Below, one piece after another: positions 1 to 5,217 of a DNA stretch of 8,847 bases. The DNA is taken from assembly GCA_003243255.1 (NCBI GenBank), contig QFQM01000187.1, positions 1 to 8,847 on the forward strand. Reading direction: 5' to 3'. The first letter of the stretch is position 1. Each line of letters opens with the position of its first letter. The DNA is from Flavobacterium psychrophilum. Lineage in GTDB: Bacteria; Bacteroidota; Bacteroidia; Flavobacteriales; Flavobacteriaceae. The notes under the pieces were generated by a model. It did no database searches, was not told the DNA's origin, and saw only the letters and a program-made list of their open reading frames with translations. The position numbers and the translations under genes were made by a program.

Positions 1-261
1 GAGCAGATGACGGCCGCGGGGTTCGACATCAAGCCGGGTGATCATCCCATCGTGCCCATCATGCTGTACGATGCGGTGGTGGCACAGCGTTTTGCTGCCG
101 CGCTGCTGGAAGAAGGCATTTACGTGATCGGCTTTTTCTTCCCCGTGGTGGCGAAAGGAAAAGCACGCATCCGGGTACAGCTCAGCGCCGCACATACGCG
201 TGAACACCTGGACAAAGCCATTAAAGCCTTCTCGAAAGTGAAAAGCGACCTGGGTGTTTAA
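1..261 (+). CDS. kbl: 2-amino-3-ketobutyrate CoA ligase (glycine C-acetyltransferase), 3' end only
   Basis: This is the last 86 codons of a PLP-dependent enzyme that interconverts 2-amino-3-ketobutyrate plus CoA with glycine plus acetyl-CoA, the second step of threonine breakdown after threonine dehydrogenase. The reading frame is open from base 1, so the start and the PLP-binding lysine lie outside the window; the family is usually about 395-400 aa. What is visible is the C-terminal small domain of the alpha-oxoamine synthase fold. The stretches MLYDAVVAQRFA, EEGIYVIGFFFPVV and KGKARIRVQLSAAHT closely match the C-terminus of E. coli Kbl as I remember it (MLGDAVVAQKFA, EGIYVTGFFYPVV, KGQARIRTQMSAAHT). 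The arginines of the RIRVQ segment belong to the substrate-carboxylate region in this family. The gene ends in TAA, converging on ridA with 2 bp between the stop codons. Its G+C is high, like ridA and tsaB and unlike everything after about 1364. The family call is very secure; a related AOS enzyme such as BioF is less likely because of the GFFFPVV and SAAHT wording. Confidence 0.95.
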   Translation, partial: EQMTAAGFDIKPGDHPIVPIMLYDAVVAQRFAAALLEEGIYVIGFFFPVVAKGKARIRVQLSAAHTREHLDKAIKAFSKVKSDLGV

Positions 262-263
262 AC

Positions 264-647
264 TCAGGGCAACCAGGCGGTCACGGATATTTCCACATTC
301 ACACCACGGGGAAGAGCTTTGACCGCCACAGTTTCGCGCGCCGGGAAATCGCTGGTGAAATAGTTGCCATACACCTCGTTTACCTGGGCAAACAGGCCCA
401 TATCTGACAAAAAGATGGTTGTTTTGACGATGTGGGAAAAGTCGGCGCCCACAGCTGCAAGCACAGCTTTAAGGTTGTTCATTACCTGGCGGGTTTCGGA
501 GGGTATATCAGTAAGTACCAATTCACCTGTGGTGGGTTCAAAGGCCACCTGGCCGGATACGAAGAGGAGATTGCCGGCGCGCACCGCCTGGCTGTAGGGT
601 CCGATGGGTGCGGGTGCTGCAGTGGTATTGATGATCTTTTTTTCCAT
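264..647 (-). CDS. ridA: RidA family (YjgF/YER057c/UK114) reactive imine/enamine deaminase
   Basis: A 127-aa cytosolic protein of normal family length. RidA hydrolyses reactive 2-aminoacrylate-type enamines/imines released by PLP enzymes such as threonine and serine dehydratases, protecting other PLP enzymes. Landmarks are IGPYSQAV near residue 15 with the conserved Tyr18, LLFVSGQ at 27-33, and the C-terminal signature PARETVAVKALPRGVNVEI at 102-120. That signature contains Arg104, which binds the substrate carboxylate in the family, and Glu119. These residues indicate an Arg-containing, deaminase-competent RidA rather than a diverged paralogue. The start is the ATG at 647; only 32 bp separate it from the divergent tsaB start, and a TAnnTTTG element lies 4 nt upstream. 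It converges on kbl, and since both proteins touch amino-acid/PLP chemistry the adjacency may be functional, but that is inference. Translation is complete, with no frameshift. Confidence 0.95.
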   Translation of the reverse strand: MEKKIINTTAAPAPIGPYSQAVRAGNLLFVSGQVAFEPTTGELVLTDIPSETRQVMNNLKAVLAAVGADFSHIVKTTIFLSDMGLFAQVNEVYGNYFTSDFPARETVAVKALPRGVNVEISVTAWLP

Positions 648-676
648 TGGTCAAAAATAATTGGTTTGTAGTTTTG
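647..676 (+). promoter_or_regulatory. Candidate tsaB promoter with nearly no leader
   Basis: TTG at 647-649, then a 19-nt spacer, then TAGTTTTG at 669-676. This fits the Bacteroidota pattern of a -33 TTG-type element and a -7 TAnnTTTG element. The -7 element ends 3 nt before the tsaB ATG at 680, so transcription would begin at or within a few bases of the start codon, giving a leaderless or almost leaderless mRNA. Short motifs of this kind occur by chance in T-rich spacers, so this is tentative. Confidence 0.35.
652..659 (-). promoter_or_regulatory. Candidate ridA -7 promoter element (TAnnTTTG)
   Basis: On the minus strand, positions 659 to 652 read TATTTTTG, an exact TAnnTTTG match ending 4 nt before the ridA ATG. 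I see no good TTG-type -33 element at 19-21 nt further upstream, so support is weaker than for the tsaB side. If used, it would give a leaderless ridA mRNA. Confidence 0.3.
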
Positions 677-679
677 AAA

Positions 680-1363
680 ATGGTCTCCAACCCGCTTTTA
701 CTCTATATCGATACTGCGCTGACCCCGGCGAAGGTTGCCATTTTCAGGGGCAGCGAAGTGCTGGCGCAGGAAACCTGCTTGGAACTGAAAGACCAGGCGC
801 CCTGGCTGCAACCCGCTATCGGGCGTATTTTTAATACATCCGGTTTGACCCTGCGTGAAGCCGATGCCATTGCCGTCTGCGCGGGACCGGGCTCCTATAC
901 CGGTCTCCGGATCGGGCTGGCCAGCGCCAAAGGACTTTGCTTTGCACTGAAAAAGCCGCTCATTCTGCTCAATACCTTACAAGTTATGGCAGCAGCCATG
1001 TTGCCGACCAACAGACCAGGTGAGTTGCTTTGTCCACAAATCGATGCCCGTCGGATGGAGGTTTTCACTGCGCTGTACGATGCAGCCCTGACAGAATTGA
1101 TGCCACCGCAGGCATTGATTATCAACGAAAAAAGCTATTCCAGCTGGTTAGAGCAGCATAAAATCCGGTTTTTCGGATCGGGGTCGGAGAAATGCAAAGG
1201 GTTGTTAAAATCACCTGCTGCGCTTTTTGTGGAACAGGCGGAAACTTTGGCTGCCGCAGGCCAACTGGCACTCGAAAGCTTTGTGCAGCAAGGTTTTGCC
1301 GATCTGGCTACAGCCGAGCCCTTTTACGTAAAAGCTTTTTACACACCTGCAAGAGCAAATTGA
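680..1363 (+). CDS. tsaB: tRNA t6A biosynthesis protein TsaB (YeaZ)
   Basis: This is the non-catalytic ASKHA-fold partner of TsaD. TsaB, TsaD and TsaE together transfer threonylcarbamoyl to A37 of ANN-decoding tRNAs in the cytoplasm. With the start chosen here the protein is 227 aa, the usual Bacteroidota length. The N-terminal strand LLLYIDTA (6-13) is the first beta-strand of the ASKHA fold, and CAGPGSYTGLRIG (67-79) is the diagnostic TsaB/TsaD-type glycine-rich motif. Later come LNTLQVMAAA, a PQIDARRMEVFTALYD segment (typical TsaB 'DARR.EVY') and a terminal EPFYVKAF that matches the family's usual ending. An in-frame ATG exists at 647, but it overlaps the ridA start and would add 11 residues (MVKNNWFVVLK) before the conserved strand, so the ATG at 680 is preferred. 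The gene is GC-rich and is the last gene before the drop in G+C. No hairpin terminator is visible after the stop. Confidence 0.95.
   Translation: MVSNPLLLYIDTALTPAKVAIFRGSEVLAQETCLELKDQAPWLQPAIGRIFNTSGLTLREADAIAVCAGPGSYTGLRIGLASAKGLCFALKKPLILLNTLQVMAAAMLPTNRPGELLCPQIDARRMEVFTALYDAALTELMPPQALIINEKSYSSWLEQHKIRFFGSGSEKCKGLLKSPAALFVEQAETLAAAGQLALESFVQQGFADLATAEPFYVKAFYTPARAN
1321..1334. repeat. Perfect 14-bp palindrome inside the tsaB 3' end
   Basis: CTTTTACGTAAAAG is its own reverse complement over all 14 bases. It lies in the codons for FYVKAF of TsaB, a conserved peptide ending, so protein constraint could produce it. Its central octamer TTACGTAA (1324-1331) recurs at 1461-1468 in the control region of the next gene. 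Function is unknown; it may be chance or a remote operator. Confidence 0.4.
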
Positions 1364-1385
1364 TGAAGCATTTTAAAAAATTGAT

Positions 1386-1421
1386 ATGTAAATTGTTGAT
1401 AAGCAGTATGTAATGTAAATT
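1386..1421. repeat. ATGTAAAT-type direct repeats upstream of the regulator gene
   Basis: The nonamer ATGTAAATT occurs at 1386-1394 and 1413-1421, a 27-bp period, with an additional ATGTAA at 1408-1413. A variant ACGTAAAT appears again at 1463-1470. TTGATA is also repeated, at 1381-1386 and 1396-1401. The repeats sit in a 119-bp AT-rich gap, upstream of the promoter element at 1448, where activator or auxiliary repressor half-sites would be expected. The low complexity of the region means coincidence cannot be excluded. Confidence 0.35.
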
Positions 1422-1447
1422 TTATTTTTTTTTCTCAATTCTATTTT

Positions 1448-1455
1448 TATATTTG
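1448..1455 (+). promoter_or_regulatory. Candidate promoter -7 element for the xyl operon
   Basis: TATATTTG matches the Bacteroidota -7 consensus TAnnTTTG exactly and lies 27 nt before the regulator ATG at 1483. The expected -33 position about 20 nt upstream falls in the T-tract 1425-1433, which offers TTTT rather than TTTG, so that half is weak. Transcription would begin near 1460, giving a leader of about 20 nt. No other exact TAnnTTTG was found in the gaps before xylB, xylA, susC or susD, making this the leading candidate for the whole operon. Confidence 0.5.
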
Positions 1456-1457
1456 TG

Positions 1458-1481
1458 ATGTTACGTAAATGTTAACAATTA
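1458..1481. promoter_or_regulatory. Candidate operator overlapping the regulator transcription start
   Basis: Between the -7 element and the start codon lie two overlapping symmetric elements. TTACGTAA (1461-1468) is a perfect 8-bp palindrome. TAAATGTTAACAATTA (1466-1481) is an imperfect 16-bp palindrome with 7 of 8 pairs matching, centred on GTTAAC. ATGTTA is also directly repeated at 1458-1463 and 1469-1474, an 11-bp step or about one helical turn. A dimeric winged-helix repressor bound here would block initiation from the 1448 promoter, consistent with autoregulation by the Nudix-type regulator it precedes. The site assignment is inferred from position and symmetry, not from a known consensus. 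Confidence 0.4.
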
Positions 1482-1482
1482 A

Positions 1483-2208
1483 ATGAATCCAGAATTTATA
1501 CATACCTATGTTTCTGTTGATTGTGTAGTTTTCGGTTTTGATACTGAAAATAGACTCAACATCCTATTGGCACAAAAACATGCTGAGAATGTATCTTCTG
1601 ACAGTCAGAAAAAACTGCCGGGAAGCTTGATCTTTAGCAATGAAGATGTTGACGATGCAGCAAATAGAGTATTATATGAGTTGACAGGAATTAAAAAAAT
1701 GCTATTAAAGCAGTTCAGATGTTTTGCAGATCCCATGAGGGCAAGCAATCTTAATGATATCAATTGGATGGGGAATGAGTACAAACATGATATAGATAGA
1801 ATTATTACTGTAGCATATCTCTCCCTATGCAAGATCGACCATAAAATTAATAGTTCAAAATATGATACTGTAGATTGGCATCCAATCGATAAAGTACCGA
1901 CTTTGCCATTTGACCATAATAAAATCATTAGTGAGTCATTGCTCGAAATCAAAAAATGGATCGATTCCGACTTTTCTATAATTTTCGTTCTTTTACCAAA
2001 GAAGTTTACAATTAGACAATTGTATCAATTATACAGTGCCCTGAGCGAAAAGAAAGTAGATATTAAGAACTTTCATAAAAAAATCTCATCATTCAGTTAT
2101 ATCATTCCGTTAGATGAGATAGAAACCAACGTATCACACCGTGCAGCAAGATACTACAAGTTCGATCCGAAGATCTACAAAAAAACTCAAAATAAATTAA
2201 TTAAATAA
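1483..2208 (+). CDS. Nudix-domain winged-helix transcription regulator of xylose utilisation (XylR/AraR/NrtR type)
   Basis: A 241-aa two-domain protein. Residues about 6-155 form a Nudix-like domain: TYVSVDCVVFGF opens the fold, and the Nudix-box region lies at about 47-70. The canonical box G(x5)E(x7)REUxEExGU is degraded here. Its end reads RVLYELTGI (62-70), with Arg62, Glu66 and Gly69 kept but the other Glu positions replaced by Val63 and Leu67. Hydrolase activity is therefore unlikely, and the domain is better read as a ligand sensor. Residues about 164-232 form the C-terminal winged helix typical of NrtR-like proteins: KKFTIRQLYQLYSAL, then VDIKNFHKKI, and the terminal RAARYYKFDPKIY, equivalent to the family's 'RPA.LYRFD...Y'. 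Members of this family control arabinose (AraR) and xylose use in Bacteroides. It sits 18 bp upstream of xylB on the same strand, so xylose, xylulose or a phosphorylated product is the likely effector (inference). G+C is low (18/60 in one line). Family confidence is high; exact ligand and sign of regulation are unknown. Confidence 0.88.
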   Translation: MNPEFIHTYVSVDCVVFGFDTENRLNILLAQKHAENVSSDSQKKLPGSLIFSNEDVDDAANRVLYELTGIKKMLLKQFRCFADPMRASNLNDINWMGNEYKHDIDRIITVAYLSLCKIDHKINSSKYDTVDWHPIDKVPTLPFDHNKIISESLLEIKKWIDSDFSIIFVLLPKKFTIRQLYQLYSALSEKKVDIKNFHKKISSFSYIIPLDEIETNVSHRAARYYKFDPKIYKKTQNKLIK

Positions 2209-2226
2209 AATAAGCCTCAAAACAAA

Positions 2227-3711
2227 ATGTATTTATTAGGATTTGATATCGGCAGTTCATCTGTAAAAGTTTGTCTTATAGAGGCGTCCAGTGGCAAAGT
2301 TGTGGCTTCAGATTTTTCTCCAAAAAAAGAAATGAAGATCACGGCTATCAATCCTGGTTGGGCAGAACAGAATCCTGCTGACTGGTGGACCAACCTGAAA
2401 TTGGCTCATCAATCTGTGATGTCTCACGCCAATGTAGATGCGGAAGATATCAAGGGAATCGGGATTACATGGCAGATGCACGGACTGATCTTGGTAGATA
2501 AAGATCAGAATGTTCTTCGTCCATCAATAATTTGGTGCGATAGTCGTGCCGTTCCTTACGGGGAGAAAGCGTTCAAAGAAATTGGAGAAGAAAAGTGTTT
2601 ATCTCATCTTTTGAATTCTCCAGGAAATTTTACTGCTTCCAAACTGGCCTGGGTTAAGGAAAACGAACCAGAGATCTTTAATAAGATTGATAAAATAATG
2701 TTGCCAGGAGATTACATCGCAATGAAACTTTCCGGAGAAATTGGAATTACTGTAGAAGGACTTTCCGAAGGTATTTTCTGGGATTTCAAAAACAATTGCA
2801 TCTCGGAAGATGTAATCAACTATTACGGAATTCCTAAGAGCTTCTTCCCAGAAATAGTTCCAACATTCGGGATACAGTCCACTGTCTCCACTTCTGCAGC
2901 AGAGGAATTGGGATTGAAAGAAGGGACACCTATTTCATACAGAGCTGGCGACCAACCGAATAATGCATTGTCCCTAAATGTTTTCAATCCGGGAGAGATT
3001 GCTTCTACAGCAGGAACTTCGGGTGTAGTTTACGGTGTTTTGGATCAATTGGATTATGATAGATTATCAAGAGTCAACACCTTTGCGCATGTAAATCACA
3101 CAGAGGAGCAAATGAGATTGGGCGTTTTACTTTGCATCAATGGAACAGGAATTCTTAATTCTTGGTTGAAGCACAATTTCGCAACATCGTTATCATCTTA
3201 TGGCGATATGAATGAGCTGGCTTCACTTTCTCCGATTGGTTCGAAAGGTTTGAGCATTATTCCATTCGGAAACGGGGCGGAAAGAGTTTTGGAAAATAAG
3301 GATACAAGATGTTCCATCCACGGGATCAACTTTAATATTCATTCAAAAGGTGATGTTCTTCGCGCTGCACAGGAAGCCATCGTTTTTTCTTATGAATATG
3401 GGATGAACATTATGAGAGATATGGGAATGAACATCAAGGTCATCCGTGCCGGGAATGCCAATATGTTTTTAAGTTCCATCTTCCGCCAATCGTTGGCAAG
3501 TGTGAGCAATGCAACAATTGAGCTGTATGATACAGACGGGGCAGTTGGTGCTGCAAGAGCTGCAGGAATGGGAATCGGTTTTTATGAAGATTCCAAAGAA
3601 GCATTTTCTTCATTAGAAAAAATAGCTGTGATAGAGCCGGAAACAGAGAAAAGAGAACAATATCTGGAAGCTTACGAGAGGTGGCAAGATCATCTCAAAG
3701 AAATAATTTAA
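2227..3711 (+). CDS. xylB: Xylulokinase (FGGY carbohydrate kinase)
   Basis: Phosphorylates D-xylulose with ATP to D-xylulose 5-phosphate in the cytoplasm, feeding the pentose phosphate pathway. At 494 aa it has full FGGY length and two ASKHA domains. The N-terminal phosphate loop is FDIGSSSVK (6-14). The xylulokinase-type substrate motif ITWQMHG carries Met84-His85, followed by LRPSIIWCDSRA, the family's 'LRPAI.W.D.R' segment. The likely catalytic base is Asp242 in AGDQPNNAL. ASTAGTSG (259-266) forms the ATP-side glycine loop, and the C-terminal FGGY signature runs through RAGNANMF (407 on) to GAVGAARAAG (438-447). Substrate assignment to xylulose rather than glycerol, gluconate or ribulose rests on the Gln-Met-His-Gly motif and on xylA immediately downstream. 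It follows the regulator after 18 bp with no promoter element in between, so co-transcription is likely. The leader is A-rich with no Shine-Dalgarno, normal for this phylum. Confidence 0.95.
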   Translation: MYLLGFDIGSSSVKVCLIEASSGKVVASDFSPKKEMKITAINPGWAEQNPADWWTNLKLAHQSVMSHANVDAEDIKGIGITWQMHGLILVDKDQNVLRPSIIWCDSRAVPYGEKAFKEIGEEKCLSHLLNSPGNFTASKLAWVKENEPEIFNKIDKIMLPGDYIAMKLSGEIGITVEGLSEGIFWDFKNNCISEDVINYYGIPKSFFPEIVPTFGIQSTVSTSAAEELGLKEGTPISYRAGDQPNNALSLNVFNPGEIASTAGTSGVVYGVLDQLDYDRLSRVNTFAHVNHTEEQMRLGVLLCINGTGILNSWLKHNFATSLSSYGDMNELASLSPIGSKGLSIIPFGNGAERVLENKDTRCSIHGINFNIHSKGDVLRAAQEAIVFSYEYGMNIMRDMGMNIKVIRAGNANMFLSSIFRQSLASVSNATIELYDTDGAVGAARAAGMGIGFYEDSKEAFSSLEKIAVIEPETEKREQYLEAYERWQDHLKEII

Positions 3712-3742
3712 TCCAAAAAAACATAACGAATTTATATTCACT

Positions 3743-3763
3743 TGCTGATTCAAAAAATCAGTA
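3743..3763 (+). other. Intercistronic stem-loop between xylB and xylA
   Basis: TGCTGATT (3743-3750) pairs with AATCAGTA (3756-3763) around a 5-nt CAAAA loop, an 8-bp stem with one G-U pair. The core is CTGAT-N7-ATCAG. It is followed by GGGAAGAG rather than a T-run, so it does not look like an intrinsic terminator. It lies 57 nt before the xylA ATG in an AT-rich 109-bp gap with no other feature that I can see. Possible roles are mRNA processing or stability, or a DNA operator. A similar inverted repeat occurs at 5164-5181. Confidence 0.4.
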
Positions 3764-3820
3764 GGGAAGAGATTCTACAATCAAAATTAAAGAAAATATT
3801 AAAAAATAAATTAAATAAAT

Positions 3821-5149
3821 ATGAACATTTCAAAAGAAACTAAAGCGTTTTTTCCGGGGGTAGATCAAATCAGATTTGAAGGTAGAGATAGTAGAAATCC
3901 TTTGGCATTTCGCTATTATGATGCAGACCAGGTTGTGATGGGAAAACCAATGAAAGAATGGATGCGTTTTGCAATGGCATGGTGGCACACACTATGCGCA
4001 GACGGCAGCGACCCTTTCGGAGGACCTACAATTCACCACCCTTGGAGCCAGGGAACTGATGCAGTTTCCAGAGCCAAATACAAAATGGATGCTGGCTTTG
4101 AGTTTATGCAAAAAATGGGATTCGGATATTACTGTTTCCACGACATCGACTTGGTTGACCCAGCAGACAACTGGAGAGATTACGAAAAAAATCTACAGGC
4201 AGTTGTAGAGTATGCCAAAGAAAAACAATCAGAAACTGGTATCAAATTGCTTTGGGGAACAGCTAATGTTTTCACGCATGAGAGATATATGAACGGAGCC
4301 TCTACCAATCCAAACTTTGATGTAGTGGCTTGCGCAGGAACTCAGGTGAAGAATTCTATTGATGCAACAATTGCACTGGGTGGCGAAAATTATGTTTTCT
4401 GGGGCGGAAGAGAAGGTTATATGAGCCTTTTGAATACCGATATGAAGCGTGAAAAAGAACACCTTGCCCGTTTCCTGACAATGTCCCGCGACTATGCAAG
4501 AAGTCAAGGTTTCCAGGGGACTTTCCTTATCGAACCAAAGCCGATGGAGCCTACAAAACACCAATACGATTACGATGCAGAAACAGTAATTGGATTTTTG
4601 AAAAGCCATGGCCTGGACAAGGATTTCAAATTAAATCTTGAGGTGAACCACGCAACTTTGGCTGGCCATACTTTCGAGCACGAACTTCAGGCTGCTGTAG
4701 ATGCAGGAATGTTGGGAAGCATTGATGCAAACAGAGGTGATTACCAAAACGGGTGGGATACAGATCAGTTCCCGATAGATTATTTTGAACTGGCTCAGGC
4801 TTGGTTGGTGATTCTTCCGAGTGGTGGTCTTGGTTCCGGTGGAGTAAACTTTGATGCGAAGATCCGTCGTAATTCTGTAGATGCAGATGATCTTTTCATT
4901 GCTCACGTAGCAGGTATGGATGCTTTTGCAAAAGGACTTTTGGTAGCGGCGGATATTCTTGAGAATTCTGATTACAAAAAATTGAGAACAGAGCGATATT
5001 CATCTTTTGACAACGGAAATGGGAAAGCTTTTGAAGAAGGGAAACTTACATTGGAAGACCTTCAGAAAATTGCTCACTCAACAGGAGAGCCTTTGCCAAA
5101 AAGTGGCAAACAAGAACTTTTCGAAGCGCTTGTTAACATGTATATCTAA
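3821..5149 (+). CDS. xylA: Xylose isomerase
   Basis: Converts D-xylose to D-xylulose (and glucose to fructose in vitro for the family) using two divalent metal ions in a TIM barrel. The 442 aa match the longer class II type. Against E. coli XylA numbering as I recall it, the catalytic set is complete with a constant +6 offset. His107 and Asp110 lie in FHDIDL, Glu238 and Lys240 in [19 protein letters not shown], Glu274 and His277 in [12 protein letters not shown], Asp302 in SIDANRGD, Asp313 and Asp315 in GWDTDQFP, and Asp345 in [10 protein letters not shown]. The signature [16 protein letters not shown] is also intact, so an active enzyme is expected. It follows xylB after 109 bp with a stem-loop but no clear TAnnTTTG promoter in the gap. 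The start is the first ATG before the conserved [12 protein letters not shown] segment, with an A/T-only leader just upstream. Confidence 0.98.
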   Translation: MNISKETKAFFPGVDQIRFEGRDSRNPLAFRYYDADQVVMGKPMKEWMRFAMAWWHTLCADGSDPFGGPTIHHPWSQGTDAVSRAKYKMDAGFEFMQKMGFGYYCFHDIDLVDPADNWRDYEKNLQAVVEYAKEKQSETGIKLLWGTANVFTHERYMNGASTNPNFDVVACAGTQVKNSIDATIALGGENYVFWGGREGYMSLLNTDMKREKEHLARFLTMSRDYARSQGFQGTFLIEPKPMEPTKHQYDYDAETVIGFLKSHGLDKDFKLNLEVNHATLAGHTFEHELQAAVDAGMLGSIDANRGDYQNGWDTDQFPIDYFELAQAWLVILPSGGLGSGGVNFDAKIRRNSVDADDLFIAHVAGMDAFAKGLLVAADILENSDYKKLRTERYSSFDNGNGKAFEEGKLTLEDLQKIAHSTGEPLPKSGKQELFEALVNMYI

Positions 5150-5160
5150 AAATAATAAGG

Positions 5161-5184
5161 GCGCTGATCTACTATTATCAGGGC
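5161..5184 (+). other. Intercistronic stem-loop between xylA and the susC-type gene
   Basis: GCGCTGAT (5161-5168) pairs with ATCAGGGC (5177-5184), seven pairs with one G/G mismatch and an 8-nt loop. The inner core is CTGAT-N8-ATCAG. The following bases are ACTTAGAAAAAC, not a T-run, so it is a poor intrinsic terminator. It starts 12 nt after the xylA stop and ends 33 nt before the next ATG. It could protect the upstream 3' end, allow partial attenuation, or be an operator sharing the CTGAT...ATCAG core with 3745-3761. Confidence 0.4.
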
Positions 5185-5217
5185 ACTTAGAAAAACTAAC
5201 TTAAAAACAAAATTATT

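Noticed and set aside
364..671. Plus-strand open frames across ridA (364-597 and 432-671)
   Set aside because: They lie opposite a clearly conserved RidA coding sequence and have no recognisable protein features.
647..679. Alternative upstream start of tsaB at the in-frame ATG at 647
   Set aside because: It overlaps the ridA start codon and adds 11 non-conserved residues before the first beta-strand; ATG 680 gives a family-like N-terminus.
1420..1433. T-rich tract as an intrinsic terminator of tsaB
   Set aside because: No GC-rich stem precedes the T-run; the upstream bases are AT-rich direct repeats that do not fold into a convincing hairpin.
1364..1482. Attachment site or IS remnant at the composition break
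   Set aside because: No terminal inverted repeats with flanking duplication, no tRNA fragment and no recombinase gene are visible; the short repeats fit a control region better.
1605..1952. Minus-strand open frame of 115 codons inside the regulator gene
   Set aside because: It is antisense to a conserved two-domain protein, has low-complexity Ser/Leu/Ile content and no family resemblance.
1483..2208. Annotation as a plain Nudix hydrolase
   Set aside because: The catalytic glutamates of the Nudix box are mostly missing and there is a clear C-terminal winged-helix segment, so a regulator fits better.
4229..4906. Minus-strand open frames inside xylA
   Set aside because: xylA is complete with every catalytic residue in place; the antisense frames are a by-product of its codon use.
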